Origin: Bacteroidales bacterium
GTDB taxonomy: Bacteria; Bacteroidota; Bacteroidia; Bacteroidales; Marinilabiliaceae
NCBI GenBank assembly: GCA_024401355.1
Contig: JAKSLF010000002.1
Location: 1-64,000, forward strand
DNA: 64,000 nucleotides
Direction: 5' to 3'
Shown here: in pieces, positions 18,874 to 27,330 of the stretch
How positions within the stretch are numbered: the first letter of the stretch is position 1
Layout of the letters: every line of letters starts with the position of its first letter
The notes under the pieces: model-generated
The model's database searches: none
The model's input: the letters and a program-made list of their open reading frames with translations, nothing else
Told to the model about the DNA's origin: nothing
Position numbers and translations under genes: made by a program

Positions 18874-19737
18874 ATGAAAACCATTAGAAAATATTCGCAC
18901 GTAATAACTCAAATATTAATTTGGGCTCTTTTGCTTGTTATTCCATACGGATATAGTGTGGCTGAAGGTCGCGATTACATTTCATCATTATGGATGTTCT
19001 GGTTCCTTCTTCCTATGTATACCACGATGGCTTTAGGTTTCTACATCAATTATTTCCTTCTCATCCCTAAATTATATCTTGAAAAAAAATACTGGCAGTT
19101 CTTCTTGTCTACCGGAATACTATATTATCTGCTTGGAAAACTCTCTGGCCTGATATCATCGCTGATGTTCCAGATTCCAGATGATGTGGTGGTCAAACCA
19201 CCTTTGCAATGGGTATGGCTCGGTACTATGACACAGCTGCTCGTCAACATTCTTCTTTTATTTGTTGCTATAGCCATACGTGTGCAGCAACAGAACTCCA
19301 AGATCGAAGAGGATGCCAGAAGAAGAGCAGAAGAGCAGGAAAGACGAGAAACAGAAGAGCAGGATAACAAAACTTTAGAGCCTGCAATGGCGCTAGCACA
19401 ATCCATCCCAGCCTCTGCCACTCCTAACTATATTTTCGTCAAGAGCGACTACAAGCAGATTCGCATCGACCTCGACGATATCATGTATGTGAGTAGCATG
19501 AAGGACTATGTCAGAATAAGGACTATAAGCCAGAAACTGCCAATAACAGCCCTCAGCACTATGAAGGCTATCGAGGAGAAACTGCCATCCGACAGGTTCT
19601 GCAGAATACATAGGTCACACATCGTGGCTATTGACAAGATTGAGTCTGTGGAAAACAATAGAGTAAAAATTGCCGACCAGCTTCTGCCTGTTTCTGAAAC
19701 CTACGTCGAAGCTTTCGAAAAAAGAATTAAGAATTAA
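18874..19737 (+). CDS. Membrane-bound LytTR-type transcription regulator (four membrane segments, no receiver domain)
   Basis: 287 residues from ATG 18874; the frame extends 20 codons upstream but that stretch does not look like a natural N-terminus. Four hydrophobic segments lie at about 10-30, 42-62, 75-98 and 110-135, followed by a charged, probably coiled-coil linker (IEEDARRRAEEQERRETEEQ). The C-terminal ~100 residues are a LytTR DNA-binding domain (NYIFVKSDYKQIRIDLDDIMYV, FCRIHRSHIVAIDKI). There is no response-regulator receiver, so the signal is probably sensed by the membrane part. TACCTTTG at 18861-18868 ends 5 bases before the ATG: either the mRNA is leaderless or that match is chance. 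It is divergent from the outer-membrane receptor gene, its likely target. Confidence 0.88.
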   Translation: MKTIRKYSHVITQILIWALLLVIPYGYSVAEGRDYISSLWMFWFLLPMYTTMALGFYINYFLLIPKLYLEKKYWQFFLSTGILYYLLGKLSGLISSLMFQIPDDVVVKPPLQWVWLGTMTQLLVNILLLFVAIAIRVQQQNSKIEEDARRRAEEQERRETEEQDNKTLEPAMALAQSIPASATPNYIFVKSDYKQIRIDLDDIMYVSSMKDYVRIRTISQKLPITALSTMKAIEEKLPSDRFCRIHRSHIVAIDKIESVENNRVKIADQLLPVSETYVEAFEKRIKN

Positions 19738-20040
19738 CCCCAAAAATCAACTTTGACCTTTGACCGTGACCATTCCACGTTTTCTGCATTTTACTCCAAA
19801 TAGTTTGTGTTTTGATTTGTTAAAGCGCCACCTCACTATGTTAATTCAAACACTCTTCGTTTAATAACATTTAATAATCTTTCACAAAAAAGGCCGTCTC
19901 GACTTTAGGCACTTCTCTCGGAGGGATAACGGTACCTTACCGTACCCTTACCATACCTTTTTGACTCAATATCAAATAGCATTTCTTTAACCCACTTTAA
20001 CAATGGTCATGGTCAAAATGGTCAAAATCGATTTTTGGCT
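19738..20040 (+). repeat. Copy 1 of a ~300-base non-coding element with terminal inverted repeats
   Basis: It starts immediately after the LytTR stop codon with CCCCAAAAATCAACTTTGAC and ends with a sequence near-complementary to that start (AATGGTCATGGTCAAAATGG ... CGATTTTTGG). The ends form ~37-base imperfect inverted repeats built from the heptamer TTTGACC/GGTCAAA. The interior has conserved blocks TTTAATAACATTTAATAATC and GGAGGGATAACGGTACCTTA followed by CCGTACCCTTACCATACC. A second copy in the same orientation is at 57100-57402, aligning end to end at roughly 85% identity by eye. No ORF spans it. It is most like a MITE or a dispersed structured-RNA repeat. Confidence 0.85.
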
Positions 20041-20103
20041 CCTACCACTAAAAAACAACATATTTTTTAACTTTGGGATAATGTTAAATCACGTCTTTTT
20101 TGC

Positions 20104-20111
20104 TATTTTTG
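20104..20111 (+). promoter_or_regulatory. Candidate -7 promoter element for the second TonB receptor
   Basis: TATTTTTG matches TAnnTTTG 53 bases before the ATG and downstream of the 300-base repeat. A TTTG lies 28 bases upstream, too far for a standard -33 element, so support is partial. Confidence 0.4.
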
Positions 20112-20164
20112 TCTCAAAAAAGAACAACAACATAAACTTTTGCTATTAATCAAAATTCTTTATA

Positions 20165-22090
20165 ATGAATGTCAATTTTATCCGCTTGGGAGTTGTGATA
20201 ATGTCATCAGCTATGCTAAGCCACACTAATGCTTCAGCAGAAACAAAGGAATTTTTTGCAGACACCGACACCATAGCATATAATTTGCCTGTCAGCGAAG
20301 TTGTTGTGACAGGTTCACGCAGCACAACCGATGTTCGTCATCTGCCAATGACTCTGTCAATTGTCGGACGAAACGATCTCACCATGCACCAGCGACAGAA
20401 CATTTTGCCTACTCTCATGGAAGAAGTGCCCGGACTTATGGTGACTAGCCGTGGCGTTATGGGCTACGGAGTGTCTACTGGCGCCGCAGGAGGAATGATG
20501 CTCAGAGGTTTGTCGTCCGGTACCGGACAGCTGATGGTAATGATTGACGGACATCCACAATATAATGGTATTTACGGACACTCTATTGCCGACAGCTACC
20601 AGACTATGCTGGCCGAAAGGGTTGAGGTGCTGAGAGGTCCTGCTTCACTCCTCTACGGATCCAATGCCATGGGCGGCGTGATAAATATTGTCACACGAGG
20701 CATGAAAAAGGATGGTGTGAGAACAGAGATAAACGTCGGCGGCGGAAGCTATGGCACTTTCCAGGCCGAAGCATCCAACGAAGTGCGCAAAGGCAATTTC
20801 TCCAGCACGGTGGCCGGACAATACGGACGCAGCGACAACCACAGACCTAACATGGATTTCGAACAATACGGCAGTTTCATCAAGCTGAACTACGACATAA
20901 CTGACCATTGGAATGTCTATGCCGACGCCAACCTGACTCACTTCAATTCCTCATATCCTGGCACCACTCAAAACCCTATGCTCGAAGCCGACCAGTGGAT
21001 AACACGAGGTGTGGCCAACATCGGAGTTGAAAACCACTATGCCCGCACTAGCGGACGCGTCAGCGCTTACGACAATTTCGGCCGTCATAAGATTAACGAT
21101 GGATATGCTGCCAATGGCGGTACTAGACAAAATCGACTTTTCCGCTCGAAGGATGCACTTGCTGGTATTAGCGCCTACCAGAATTTCAACGCATGGACCG
21201 ACGGACGATTCACCATCGGCATCGACTATCAGCACATCTACGGACGCGCCTACTACACAAGCCGTGAAACAGGAGAGGTGCTCGAAACACAAAACAAGCA
21301 GTCCGGACATGTTCATAACAACGAGGTGGCTGCCTACATCGATTTGCGACAGGATATCGTCGACCTCCTCACCATCGACCTGGGACTCCGATATGATAAC
21401 CATTCTGTAACAGGCGGCGAATGGATTCCACAGATTGGCCTCGTTGTCAGACCTATGGCGACCGGAGAGGTTAAACTGATGGCTAGCAAGGGTTTCCGCA
21501 ATCCGACTATGAGAGAGATGTACCTCTATCCACCTTCTAACGAAGAACTCGACCCAGAAAGAATGTGGACCTACGAACTCTCATGGAAACATAGAGTTGC
21601 CGACAACAGACTGAGGTATGGTATCAACATTTTCTATATAAGTGGCGACAACATTATCCAGACTGTCAATCGCAAAAACGTGAACACCGGAGAAATAGAA
21701 AACAAAGGTATCGAGGCACAGGCTACTTGGAACATCACCCAACAACTATACCTCACAACCAACCACAGCTTCCTGAAGATGGACAATCCTGTCGTTGGAG
21801 CACCAACCTACAAAGGCTATCTCGGAATGAACTATGTTAGCAGAAACGGTATCTGGGACGCTGGCGTCGGACTGACTGGCGTCGGAGGTCTTTATAAGGC
21901 TATAGGCGAGAACGAAGAGAAGGAAGATTTCGTTCTGCTCAACGCCACAATCAGTTGCCACATCTGCAAACCACTCTCTGTCTGGGTCAAGGGTGAAAAC
22001 CTTCTGGCACAAAAATATGAAATCAACGCAGGCTACCCAATGCCTAAAGCTACTGTTATGGGAGGCCTGAATTTTACTATTGGCAAATAA
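20165..22090 (+). CDS. TonB-dependent outer-membrane receptor, BtuB/FepA-like
   Basis: 641 residues with a signal peptide (cut after NASA). A TonB box-like stretch follows (SEVVVTGSRS), then a plug domain (LMVMIDGHPQYNGIYGH; VEVLRGPASLLYGSNAMGGVINIVT) and a ~500-residue barrel ending in the C-terminal beta-strand TVMGGLNFTIGK. The size and motif set are those of siderophore, heme, cobalamin or metal receptors rather than SusC glycan receptors (which are ~1,000 residues). No binding protein or ABC transporter gene is adjacent, so the ligand cannot be inferred. The leader carries the ~300-base repeat element. Confidence 0.92.
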   Translation: MNVNFIRLGVVIMSSAMLSHTNASAETKEFFADTDTIAYNLPVSEVVVTGSRSTTDVRHLPMTLSIVGRNDLTMHQRQNILPTLMEEVPGLMVTSRGVMGYGVSTGAAGGMMLRGLSSGTGQLMVMIDGHPQYNGIYGHSIADSYQTMLAERVEVLRGPASLLYGSNAMGGVINIVTRGMKKDGVRTEINVGGGSYGTFQAEASNEVRKGNFSSTVAGQYGRSDNHRPNMDFEQYGSFIKLNYDITDHWNVYADANLTHFNSSYPGTTQNPMLEADQWITRGVANIGVENHYARTSGRVSAYDNFGRHKINDGYAANGGTRQNRLFRSKDALAGISAYQNFNAWTDGRFTIGIDYQHIYGRAYYTSRETGEVLETQNKQSGHVHNNEVAAYIDLRQDIVDLLTIDLGLRYDNHSVTGGEWIPQIGLVVRPMATGEVKLMASKGFRNPTMREMYLYPPSNEELDPERMWTYELSWKHRVADNRLRYGINIFYISGDNIIQTVNRKNVNTGEIENKGIEAQATWNITQQLYLTTNHSFLKMDNPVVGAPTYKGYLGMNYVSRNGIWDAGVGLTGVGGLYKAIGENEEKEDFVLLNATISCHICKPLSVWVKGENLLAQKYEINAGYPMPKATVMGGLNFTIGK

Positions 22091-22117
22091 CTTCCTAAGC
22101 GAAAAAACTATATAAGG

Positions 22118-22150
22118 TTTGAAATTATACGATAATAATCATTACCTTTG
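22118..22150 (+). promoter_or_regulatory. Strong Bacteroidota promoter (TTTG, 21 bases, TACCTTTG)
   Basis: A -33 TTTG at 22118-22121 and a -7 TACCTTTG at 22143-22150 are 21 bases apart, within the usual spacing. The predicted transcription start is near 22157, far upstream of the next ORF (22310), and an intrinsic terminator lies in between. Confidence 0.75.
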
Positions 22151-22156
22151 TAGCAA

Positions 22157-22264
22157 GGCTACATGGGAGGGCACATATTGTACCCATTCATTTGGCTGAT
22201 AAGTGTGTTTTGAGTGATTTATTCACTAACGATAGGTGCGCTGTGACGGCGCGCCTATCTTTTG
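22157..22264 (+). ncRNA. Candidate ~105-base small RNA (or attenuated leader of the PBP1A gene)
   Basis: A consensus promoter and an intrinsic terminator bracket about 105 bases without an ORF. Three hairpins can be drawn: GGGCACATATTGTACCC (22169-22185), AGTGA-TTTAT-TCACT (22213-22227) and the terminator stem (22231-22259). I do not recognise the RNA; it is not obviously 6S, tmRNA, SRP RNA or RNase P RNA. It is either an independent small RNA or a leader whose terminator controls read-through into the penicillin-binding protein gene 46 bases on. The 5' end is predicted, not measured. Confidence 0.6.
22231..22264 (+). terminator. Intrinsic terminator before the PBP1A gene
   Basis: An 11-bp stem (GATAGGTGCGC with GCGCGCCTATC, one T-G pair) with a short loop, followed by TTTT. 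It ends the candidate small RNA and sits 46 bases before the next start codon. Confidence 0.8.
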
Positions 22265-22309
22265 AAAAAATCACGCCATTGTTTAAGTTTCATTATACTA
22301 TAATATAAT

Positions 22310-24703
22310 ATGAAACCCGAATACAAAAAATATCTCATAATCTTCTGGTCCTTGTTCGGATTCGGAGTTATTTCTGTAATAACGTTTTTCACGCTCCTCT
22401 CATACGGAGTGCTCGGCTTCATGCCTACTTTCGAAGACCTCGAGAACCCTAAGAACAGCTTGGCTACCGACATCATTTCATCCGACGGCGTGACGTTCGG
22501 TAAGTTCTATGTCGAAAACCGTAGCCAGGTGGAATATGAAGATCTCTCGCCTTATCTCGTCAAGGCACTCATCGCCACCGAGGACGAGCGATACTACGAC
22601 CATGCCGGCATCGATTTCCGTGGTCTCCTCCGAGTACTCGTGAAGACTGCCATACTTCGTCAGGACGCTGGTGGTGGCTCTACTATCACACAGCAGCTCG
22701 CTAAGATGCTCTTCCACGGACACGCACAGTCAAAGTGGGAACGTTATACACAGAAACTCAAGGAATGGGTGATTGCTGTCAAGCTCGAACGCAGCTACAC
22801 CAAGGAAGAAATTCTTGCTATGTACCTCAACCGCGTAGGTTTCATCTACGACGCCTATGGCATCGAGTCCGCTTCATGGACTTTCTTCGGACGCAACGTC
22901 GGCGATCTTAAAATCGAACAGGCTGCTATGCTCGTCGGTATGCTACAGAATCCTGCTCTCTACAACCCTATCCGACGCGAAGAAATGGTGACTACCCGAC
23001 GCAATGTCGTTCTCGGACAGATGCTGAAGCAGAGATATATCAATACAGCAGAATACGACTCCCTCAAAACTCTTCCACTAGGACTCGATTTCAAGCGTGC
23101 CGACCACAAAGACGGCATGGCACCATATTTCCGCGAATATATCAGACTCATGCTCACAGCCGAAAAACCTGAAAGGAGCAACTACGCTTCATGGCAGAAG
23201 GAAAAGAAGTTCAGCTGGCAGGTCACAAAGTTCGAGGAAGACAGCATCAAATGGTACACCAACCCACTCTATGGCTGGATTGCCAAGAACCCTAAAGCCG
23301 ACGGCACACCTTATAATATCTATCGCGACGGACTGAAGATATACACTACTATCGACAGCCGCCTGCAGAGCTTTGCCGAAGAGGCGATGAAGGAACATCT
23401 TGGCTTCGAACTGCAACCACAGTTCTTCCGCTCTAAGAAAGGAGCTAAGTACGCTCCATACAGCAAAGACATCACTAAGGAACAGTACGACGACATGATT
23501 AAGAAAGCCATAAAAGGCTCCGAACGATATCGTGTCCTGTCTAAGGCCGGTTTCTCCGAAAGCGAGATAAACAAGGCTATGCACACTCCTGTTAATATGG
23601 ATGTCTTCACTTGGCAGGGAGAAAAGGATACTGTCATGACGCCTTACGACTCTATCGTTTATCACAAGCACTTCCTCAGAAGTAGTATGATGGCTGTCGA
23701 CCCACACAACGGACATGTTAAGGTCTACGTCGGCGGACCAAATTTCAAATATTTCATGTACGACATGGTCAGCCAGGGCAAACGTCAGGTGGGTTCGACT
23801 ATCAAGCCTTTCGTCTACTGTCAGGCCATGAAGGACGGTGCTACTCCTTGCGACCTCGCACCTAATGTACCACAGACTTTCCTCCTCGACGACGGTACTA
23901 CATGGACTCCTCGCAATGCTGGTGAAGCACGTGCCGGAGAAATGGTGTCACTCCGCTGGGGTCTCGCCAACTCCAACAACAACGTGACAGCTTGCGTAAT
24001 GAAACGCACTTCACCACAGGCTGTTACACGACTGATTCACGATTTCGGCATCCACGCGTCTATCGACCCTGTTTGCTCTCTCTTCCTCGGTACGTCCGAC
24101 GTTAGCCTCTACGAAATGGTGGCTGCCTATGCGGCTTTCGTCAACAAAGGCGTACACATCGACCCTATTGCTGTCACTCGCATCGAAGACAAATATGGCA
24201 ACGTTATTGCAGAATTCTCACCTATGGAGAGCGAAGCTGTCGACGAACAGACTGCCCACCTGATGATCAACCTTCTCCAGGGCGTTGTCAACCAAGGCAC
24301 CGGACGTCGTCTGCGTGGACCAGCTTATAAACTGACCAACCAGATGGGAGGTAAGACCGGTACTACACAAAGCCAGTCCGACGGTTGGTTCATGTCTGTT
24401 ATGCCTAACCTCGTGACCGGCGTTTGGGTCGGAGGAGAAGAACGTGGCATCCACTTCGATAGCATGAGCATCGGACAGGCGTCAAACGTTGCCATCCCTA
24501 TTTTTGGACGCTTCGTGCTGAAGGCTTTCGCCGATCCTAAGACTACTTGCATAACTCCCGAAGACCAGTTCGAGAAGCCTGAGGTTTTCAACTACTCGCT
24601 CGATTGTGCCGACAAGGATGTTAATGCCGACGAGGCCGAAGTTCCTTCCGTTGAAGATATGCCAACAGGAGCCAACGACGAACCTTCTATATTCGAATTC
24701 TAA
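22310..24703 (+). CDS. mrcA: Penicillin-binding protein 1A, bifunctional peptidoglycan transglycosylase/transpeptidase
   Basis: 797 residues. It polymerises lipid II and cross-links peptidoglycan. The N-terminus has one membrane anchor (residues ~8-32). The GT51 glycosyltransferase domain shows EDERYYDHAGID (~90), GGGSTITQQLAKMLF (~122) and EEILAMYLN. The transpeptidase domain has the S-x-x-K motif in GSTIKPF (~493), SNNN (~553) and KTGTT (~681). The acidic C-terminal tail is dispensable-looking. The downstream upp starts 15 bases after the stop, so PBP1A, upp and radA may share a transcript. It is preceded by a candidate RNA and terminator that could limit expression. Confidence 0.95.
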   Translation: MKPEYKKYLIIFWSLFGFGVISVITFFTLLSYGVLGFMPTFEDLENPKNSLATDIISSDGVTFGKFYVENRSQVEYEDLSPYLVKALIATEDERYYDHAGIDFRGLLRVLVKTAILRQDAGGGSTITQQLAKMLFHGHAQSKWERYTQKLKEWVIAVKLERSYTKEEILAMYLNRVGFIYDAYGIESASWTFFGRNVGDLKIEQAAMLVGMLQNPALYNPIRREEMVTTRRNVVLGQMLKQRYINTAEYDSLKTLPLGLDFKRADHKDGMAPYFREYIRLMLTAEKPERSNYASWQKEKKFSWQVTKFEEDSIKWYTNPLYGWIAKNPKADGTPYNIYRDGLKIYTTIDSRLQSFAEEAMKEHLGFELQPQFFRSKKGAKYAPYSKDITKEQYDDMIKKAIKGSERYRVLSKAGFSESEINKAMHTPVNMDVFTWQGEKDTVMTPYDSIVYHKHFLRSSMMAVDPHNGHVKVYVGGPNFKYFMYDMVSQGKRQVGSTIKPFVYCQAMKDGATPCDLAPNVPQTFLLDDGTTWTPRNAGEARAGEMVSLRWGLANSNNNVTACVMKRTSPQAVTRLIHDFGIHASIDPVCSLFLGTSDVSLYEMVAAYAAFVNKGVHIDPIAVTRIEDKYGNVIAEFSPMESEAVDEQTAHLMINLLQGVVNQGTGRRLRGPAYKLTNQMGGKTGTTQSQSDGWFMSVMPNLVTGVWVGGEERGIHFDSMSIGQASNVAIPIFGRFVLKAFADPKTTCITPEDQFEKPEVFNYSLDCADKDVNADEAEVPSVEDMPTGANDEPSIFEF

Positions 24704-24718
24704 ACTCCCCCATAGGAT

Positions 24719-25372
24719 ATGCAGATCAATATACTCAACAAGCAGAACTCCGTAGTCAACAACTACCTCGCTGAACTACGTAGCATAGAAGTACAGAAAG
24801 ACTCTATGCGATTCCGACGCAACATCGAACGCATCGGTTCCATAATGGCATACGAGGTCAGCAAACAGCTGGAGTATAAGCAGAACGATATCACTACCCC
24901 ACTTGGAGTAGCTCATGTCAATCAGCCTGCCGACAATATTGTCGTAGGCTCAATTATGCGTGCCGGACTTCCTATGCACAACGGTGTGCTCGACACTTTC
25001 GACCATGCAGAAAATTGCTTCATCTCGGCATACAGAAAATATACAAGTAAGGAGTCTTTTGAGATTCATCTCGAATATGTGGCAACACCTAACCTCGACG
25101 GAAAGGTGCTGATCATCAACGACCCAATGCTCGCTACTGGCAAAAGTCTCGCCATGACTATCGAAGCTCTCCGACGCTACGGCAAACCAAAACATACACA
25201 CGTCATGTGCGTCATTGGCTCACAGGAAGGTGTCGACTTCCTCACAAAGTCTCTCGAAGGTTTCGATGCTACTCTCTGGATTGCTGCTGTCGACGAGAAA
25301 CTCGACGCACACAAATATATCGTGCCTGGTCTCGGTGATGCTGGCGACCTCGCTTTTGGCGAAAAAATGTAA
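24719..25372 (+). CDS. upp: Uracil phosphoribosyltransferase
   Basis: 217 residues. It makes UMP from uracil and PRPP in the pyrimidine salvage pathway. The PRPP loop is seen in IINDPMLATGKS (~136-147), and the uracil-binding C-terminal motif in YIVPGLGDAGDLAFG (~199-213), which is diagnostic of Upp. GSIMRAGLPM near 77 is the family's N-terminal conserved segment. It lies between mrcA (15 bases) and radA (8 bases) with the same orientation. Confidence 0.96.
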   Translation: MQINILNKQNSVVNNYLAELRSIEVQKDSMRFRRNIERIGSIMAYEVSKQLEYKQNDITTPLGVAHVNQPADNIVVGSIMRAGLPMHNGVLDTFDHAENCFISAYRKYTSKESFEIHLEYVATPNLDGKVLIINDPMLATGKSLAMTIEALRRYGKPKHTHVMCVIGSQEGVDFLTKSLEGFDATLWIAAVDEKLDAHKYIVPGLGDAGDLAFGEKM

Positions 25373-25380
25373 GACACATC

Positions 25381-26787
25381 ATGGCATTAAAGGTTAAGAC
25401 TATATACGTCTGCAAAGAGTGCGGAGCCGAATCACCCAAATGGATGGGACGTTGCTCACAATGTGGCGAATGGAATACCTTTGTCGAAGAACAGGTAACC
25501 ATCGGCGGATCGAAGTCTTTCGGTTCGGGCTCTACTTCGTCATCATCTACTCTTTCGGCAACTATAACCCCAATGCCACTCGCCAAGGTTCAAGTGAATG
25601 AGGTGAGCCGTACTTCAACTGCCAACGCCGAACTCGACAGGGTCCTCGGTGGAGGTATCGTGCCTGGTGCTCTCATTCTCATTGGCGGCGAACCAGGCAT
25701 AGGAAAGTCTACTCTCGTTTTGCAGATGGCACTTTCTATTCCCAACCGCAAGGTGCTCTATGTCTCAGGCGAGGAAAGCACTCAGCAAATCAAGCTCAGA
25801 GCCGACCGACTCATCTCACCAACTTCTAAGGTCTCTGGTGTAAGTGCCGACAACTGCATGGTTGTGAGCGACACCTCTATCGACCGCTTGCAAAGCCATA
25901 TTGATGCCGCCAAGCCCGACCTCGTGGTCATCGACTCCATACAGACTATGGAGACCGAACGCGTCGAATCTTTCCAGGGTAGCATCTCACAGATTAAGGA
26001 GTGTACCTCCATGCTGATGCACCTCGCTAAGTCGAGCGGTACACCAATAATATTAATAGGACATATAAATAAAGACGGCCAGATTGCCGGACCAAAAATA
26101 CTCGAACACATGGTCGATGTCGTGCTTCAATTCGAAGGCGACCGCAACAATATGTACCGCATCCTCCGCTCTATCAAAAACCGTTTCGGCTCTACCAACG
26201 AAATTGGTATCTTCGAGATGCTCGGAGACGGACTGCGCGAGGTGACCAACCCTTCAGAAATGCTCCTCAACGAGTATTCTCAGGCTCTCAGCGGTGTCTC
26301 TGTTGCTGCTGCCATGGAAGGTATGCGCCCTTTCCTCATCGAGGTGCAGGCTCTGGCGTCAACTGCCGCCTATGGCACACCACAACGATCGGCAACTGGC
26401 TTCGACATACGACGACTCAACATGCTGCTGGCCGTTCTCGAGAAACGTGCCGGATTCAAGCTGGCTGCCAAGGATGTCTTCCTCAACATTGCTGGTGGTA
26501 TCAAGGTGGCCGACCCAGCTATCGACCTCGCCGTGGCGTCGTCTATCCTCTCATCCAACACCGATATAGCAATAAATGCAGGCACTTGCCTAGCCGGCGA
26601 AATTGGCCTCTCAGGCGAGATTCGCCCCGTCAATAGAATCGAACAGCGAGTGAGCGAAGCCGCCAAACTGGGCTTCAAGAAAATCATCATCCCTAAATAC
26701 GGCGCCCGCATCAACTTCAAGAAGTTCGACATCGAAGTGGCACAAGTCTACAAACTCGAAGAAGCCTTCAGACTCCTCTTCGCATAG
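25381..26787 (+). CDS. radA: DNA repair protein RadA
   Basis: 468 residues, the usual length. RadA is a RecA-like ATPase that promotes branch migration during recombination. It has the N-terminal C4 zinc finger (CKECGAESPKWMGRCSQCGEW, split here by position: Cys at ~11, 14, 26, 29), Walker A GEPGIGKST (~103-111), the RadA-specific KNRFG motif (~265) and a C-terminal Lon-protease-like domain. It starts 8 bases after upp, suggesting co-transcription. No unusual features. Confidence 0.97.
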   Translation: MALKVKTIYVCKECGAESPKWMGRCSQCGEWNTFVEEQVTIGGSKSFGSGSTSSSSTLSATITPMPLAKVQVNEVSRTSTANAELDRVLGGGIVPGALILIGGEPGIGKSTLVLQMALSIPNRKVLYVSGEESTQQIKLRADRLISPTSKVSGVSADNCMVVSDTSIDRLQSHIDAAKPDLVVIDSIQTMETERVESFQGSISQIKECTSMLMHLAKSSGTPIILIGHINKDGQIAGPKILEHMVDVVLQFEGDRNNMYRILRSIKNRFGSTNEIGIFEMLGDGLREVTNPSEMLLNEYSQALSGVSVAAAMEGMRPFLIEVQALASTAAYGTPQRSATGFDIRRLNMLLAVLEKRAGFKLAAKDVFLNIAGGIKVADPAIDLAVASSILSSNTDIAINAGTCLAGEIGLSGEIRPVNRIEQRVSEAAKLGFKKIIIPKYGARINFKKFDIEVAQVYKLEEAFRLLFA

Positions 26788-26826
26788 ATTTTTTATCAGT
26801 AGCTTAGGAAATCTCTTTTTTATTCA

Positions 26827-26867
26827 TATATTTGCATTGCGTAAATTACGTAACGTATTTTACGCAA
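26827..26867 (+). promoter_or_regulatory. -7-like element overlapping an operator-like palindrome
   Basis: TATATTTG (26827-26834) matches the -7 consensus and is followed by a perfect inverted repeat, TTGCGTAAA (26837-26845) and TTTACGCAA (26859-26867), with a TTACGTAA palindrome between. A transcript from this element would start inside the repeat, the usual place for an autorepressor operator. It lies 195 bases before the DUF4160 gene, which also has a closer promoter, so its target is uncertain. Confidence 0.5.
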
Positions 26868-26888
26868 CGCGAAATACGCAATAAAACT

Positions 26889-26921
26889 GATGACAATCTT
26901 GCCGTCTTCGATGGTCTTGAC
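26889..26921 (-). pseudogene. Fragment of a C-terminal secretion-type module (remnant)
   Basis: Read on the minus strand, these 11 codons give VKTIEDGKIVI. This matches the start of the C-terminal module of the pectate lyase in this window (IENGKIVIYRNG), and the DNA also resembles that gene's 3' end. The remainder of the module is absent on both sides. It is probably a scar of a deleted secreted-enzyme gene, though eleven residues could match by chance. Confidence 0.3.
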
Positions 26922-27007
26922 TTATTCACATTCGAATAATATAACAAAAGTTTTTAGGTGTCGCATCCAAAAAAACTATTATTACAAGGGGTTTGAGGAG
27001 TAGACGT

Positions 27008-27039
27008 TTTGTATTTTTGAAAACTATTCAATACATTTG
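27008..27039 (+). promoter_or_regulatory. Promoter of the DUF4160/DUF2442 pair
   Basis: A -33 TTTG (27008-27011) and a -7 TACATTTG (27032-27039) are separated by 20 bases, the consensus arrangement. The predicted start is ~27046, leaving a ~16-base leader before the ATG at 27062. Confidence 0.75.
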
Positions 27040-27061
27040 CATACCAATACAAACATTCATT

Positions 27062-27319
27062 ATGCCACAGATAAGTGATTTCTACGGGATTCTAATATGG
27101 TTGAACTACAACGATCACATGCCACCACATTTTCATGCTTGGTATGGCGAATATCGTTGTATAGTCAATATCAATGATGGTATAGTGAAGGGAGAAATGC
27201 CAGGTAGGGCTATACGCATGATTTTAGAATGGCTTGACCAACATCGTGCAGAACTAATGGATAATTGGGAACTCGCTCAAAATGGCTCTCCACTAAAGAA
27301 AATTGAACCACTAAAATAA
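27062..27319 (+). CDS. DUF4160 protein, probable component of a toxin-antitoxin-like pair
   Basis: 85 residues from ATG 27062, chosen because the family begins at MPQISDFYGI and because a consensus promoter sits just upstream; the frame extends 23 codons further into the promoter. The family motif HMPPHFHAWYGEY (~20-32) is intact. DUF4160 genes are regularly followed by DUF2442 genes, and the pair has been suggested as a toxin-antitoxin module from genomic context; which partner would be toxic is not known to me. The DUF2442 gene follows after 11 bases. No transmembrane or catalytic motifs are recognised beyond the His cluster. Confidence 0.85.
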   Translation: MPQISDFYGILIWLNYNDHMPPHFHAWYGEYRCIVNINDGIVKGEMPGRAIRMILEWLDQHRAELMDNWELAQNGSPLKKIEPLK

Positions 27320-27330
27320 CCCATGCAGAT

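Noticed and set aside
16362..22090. Polysaccharide utilisation locus with SusC/SusD
   Set aside because: Both TonB receptors are of non-SusC types (787 and 641 residues) and no SusD-like lipoprotein gene is next to either.
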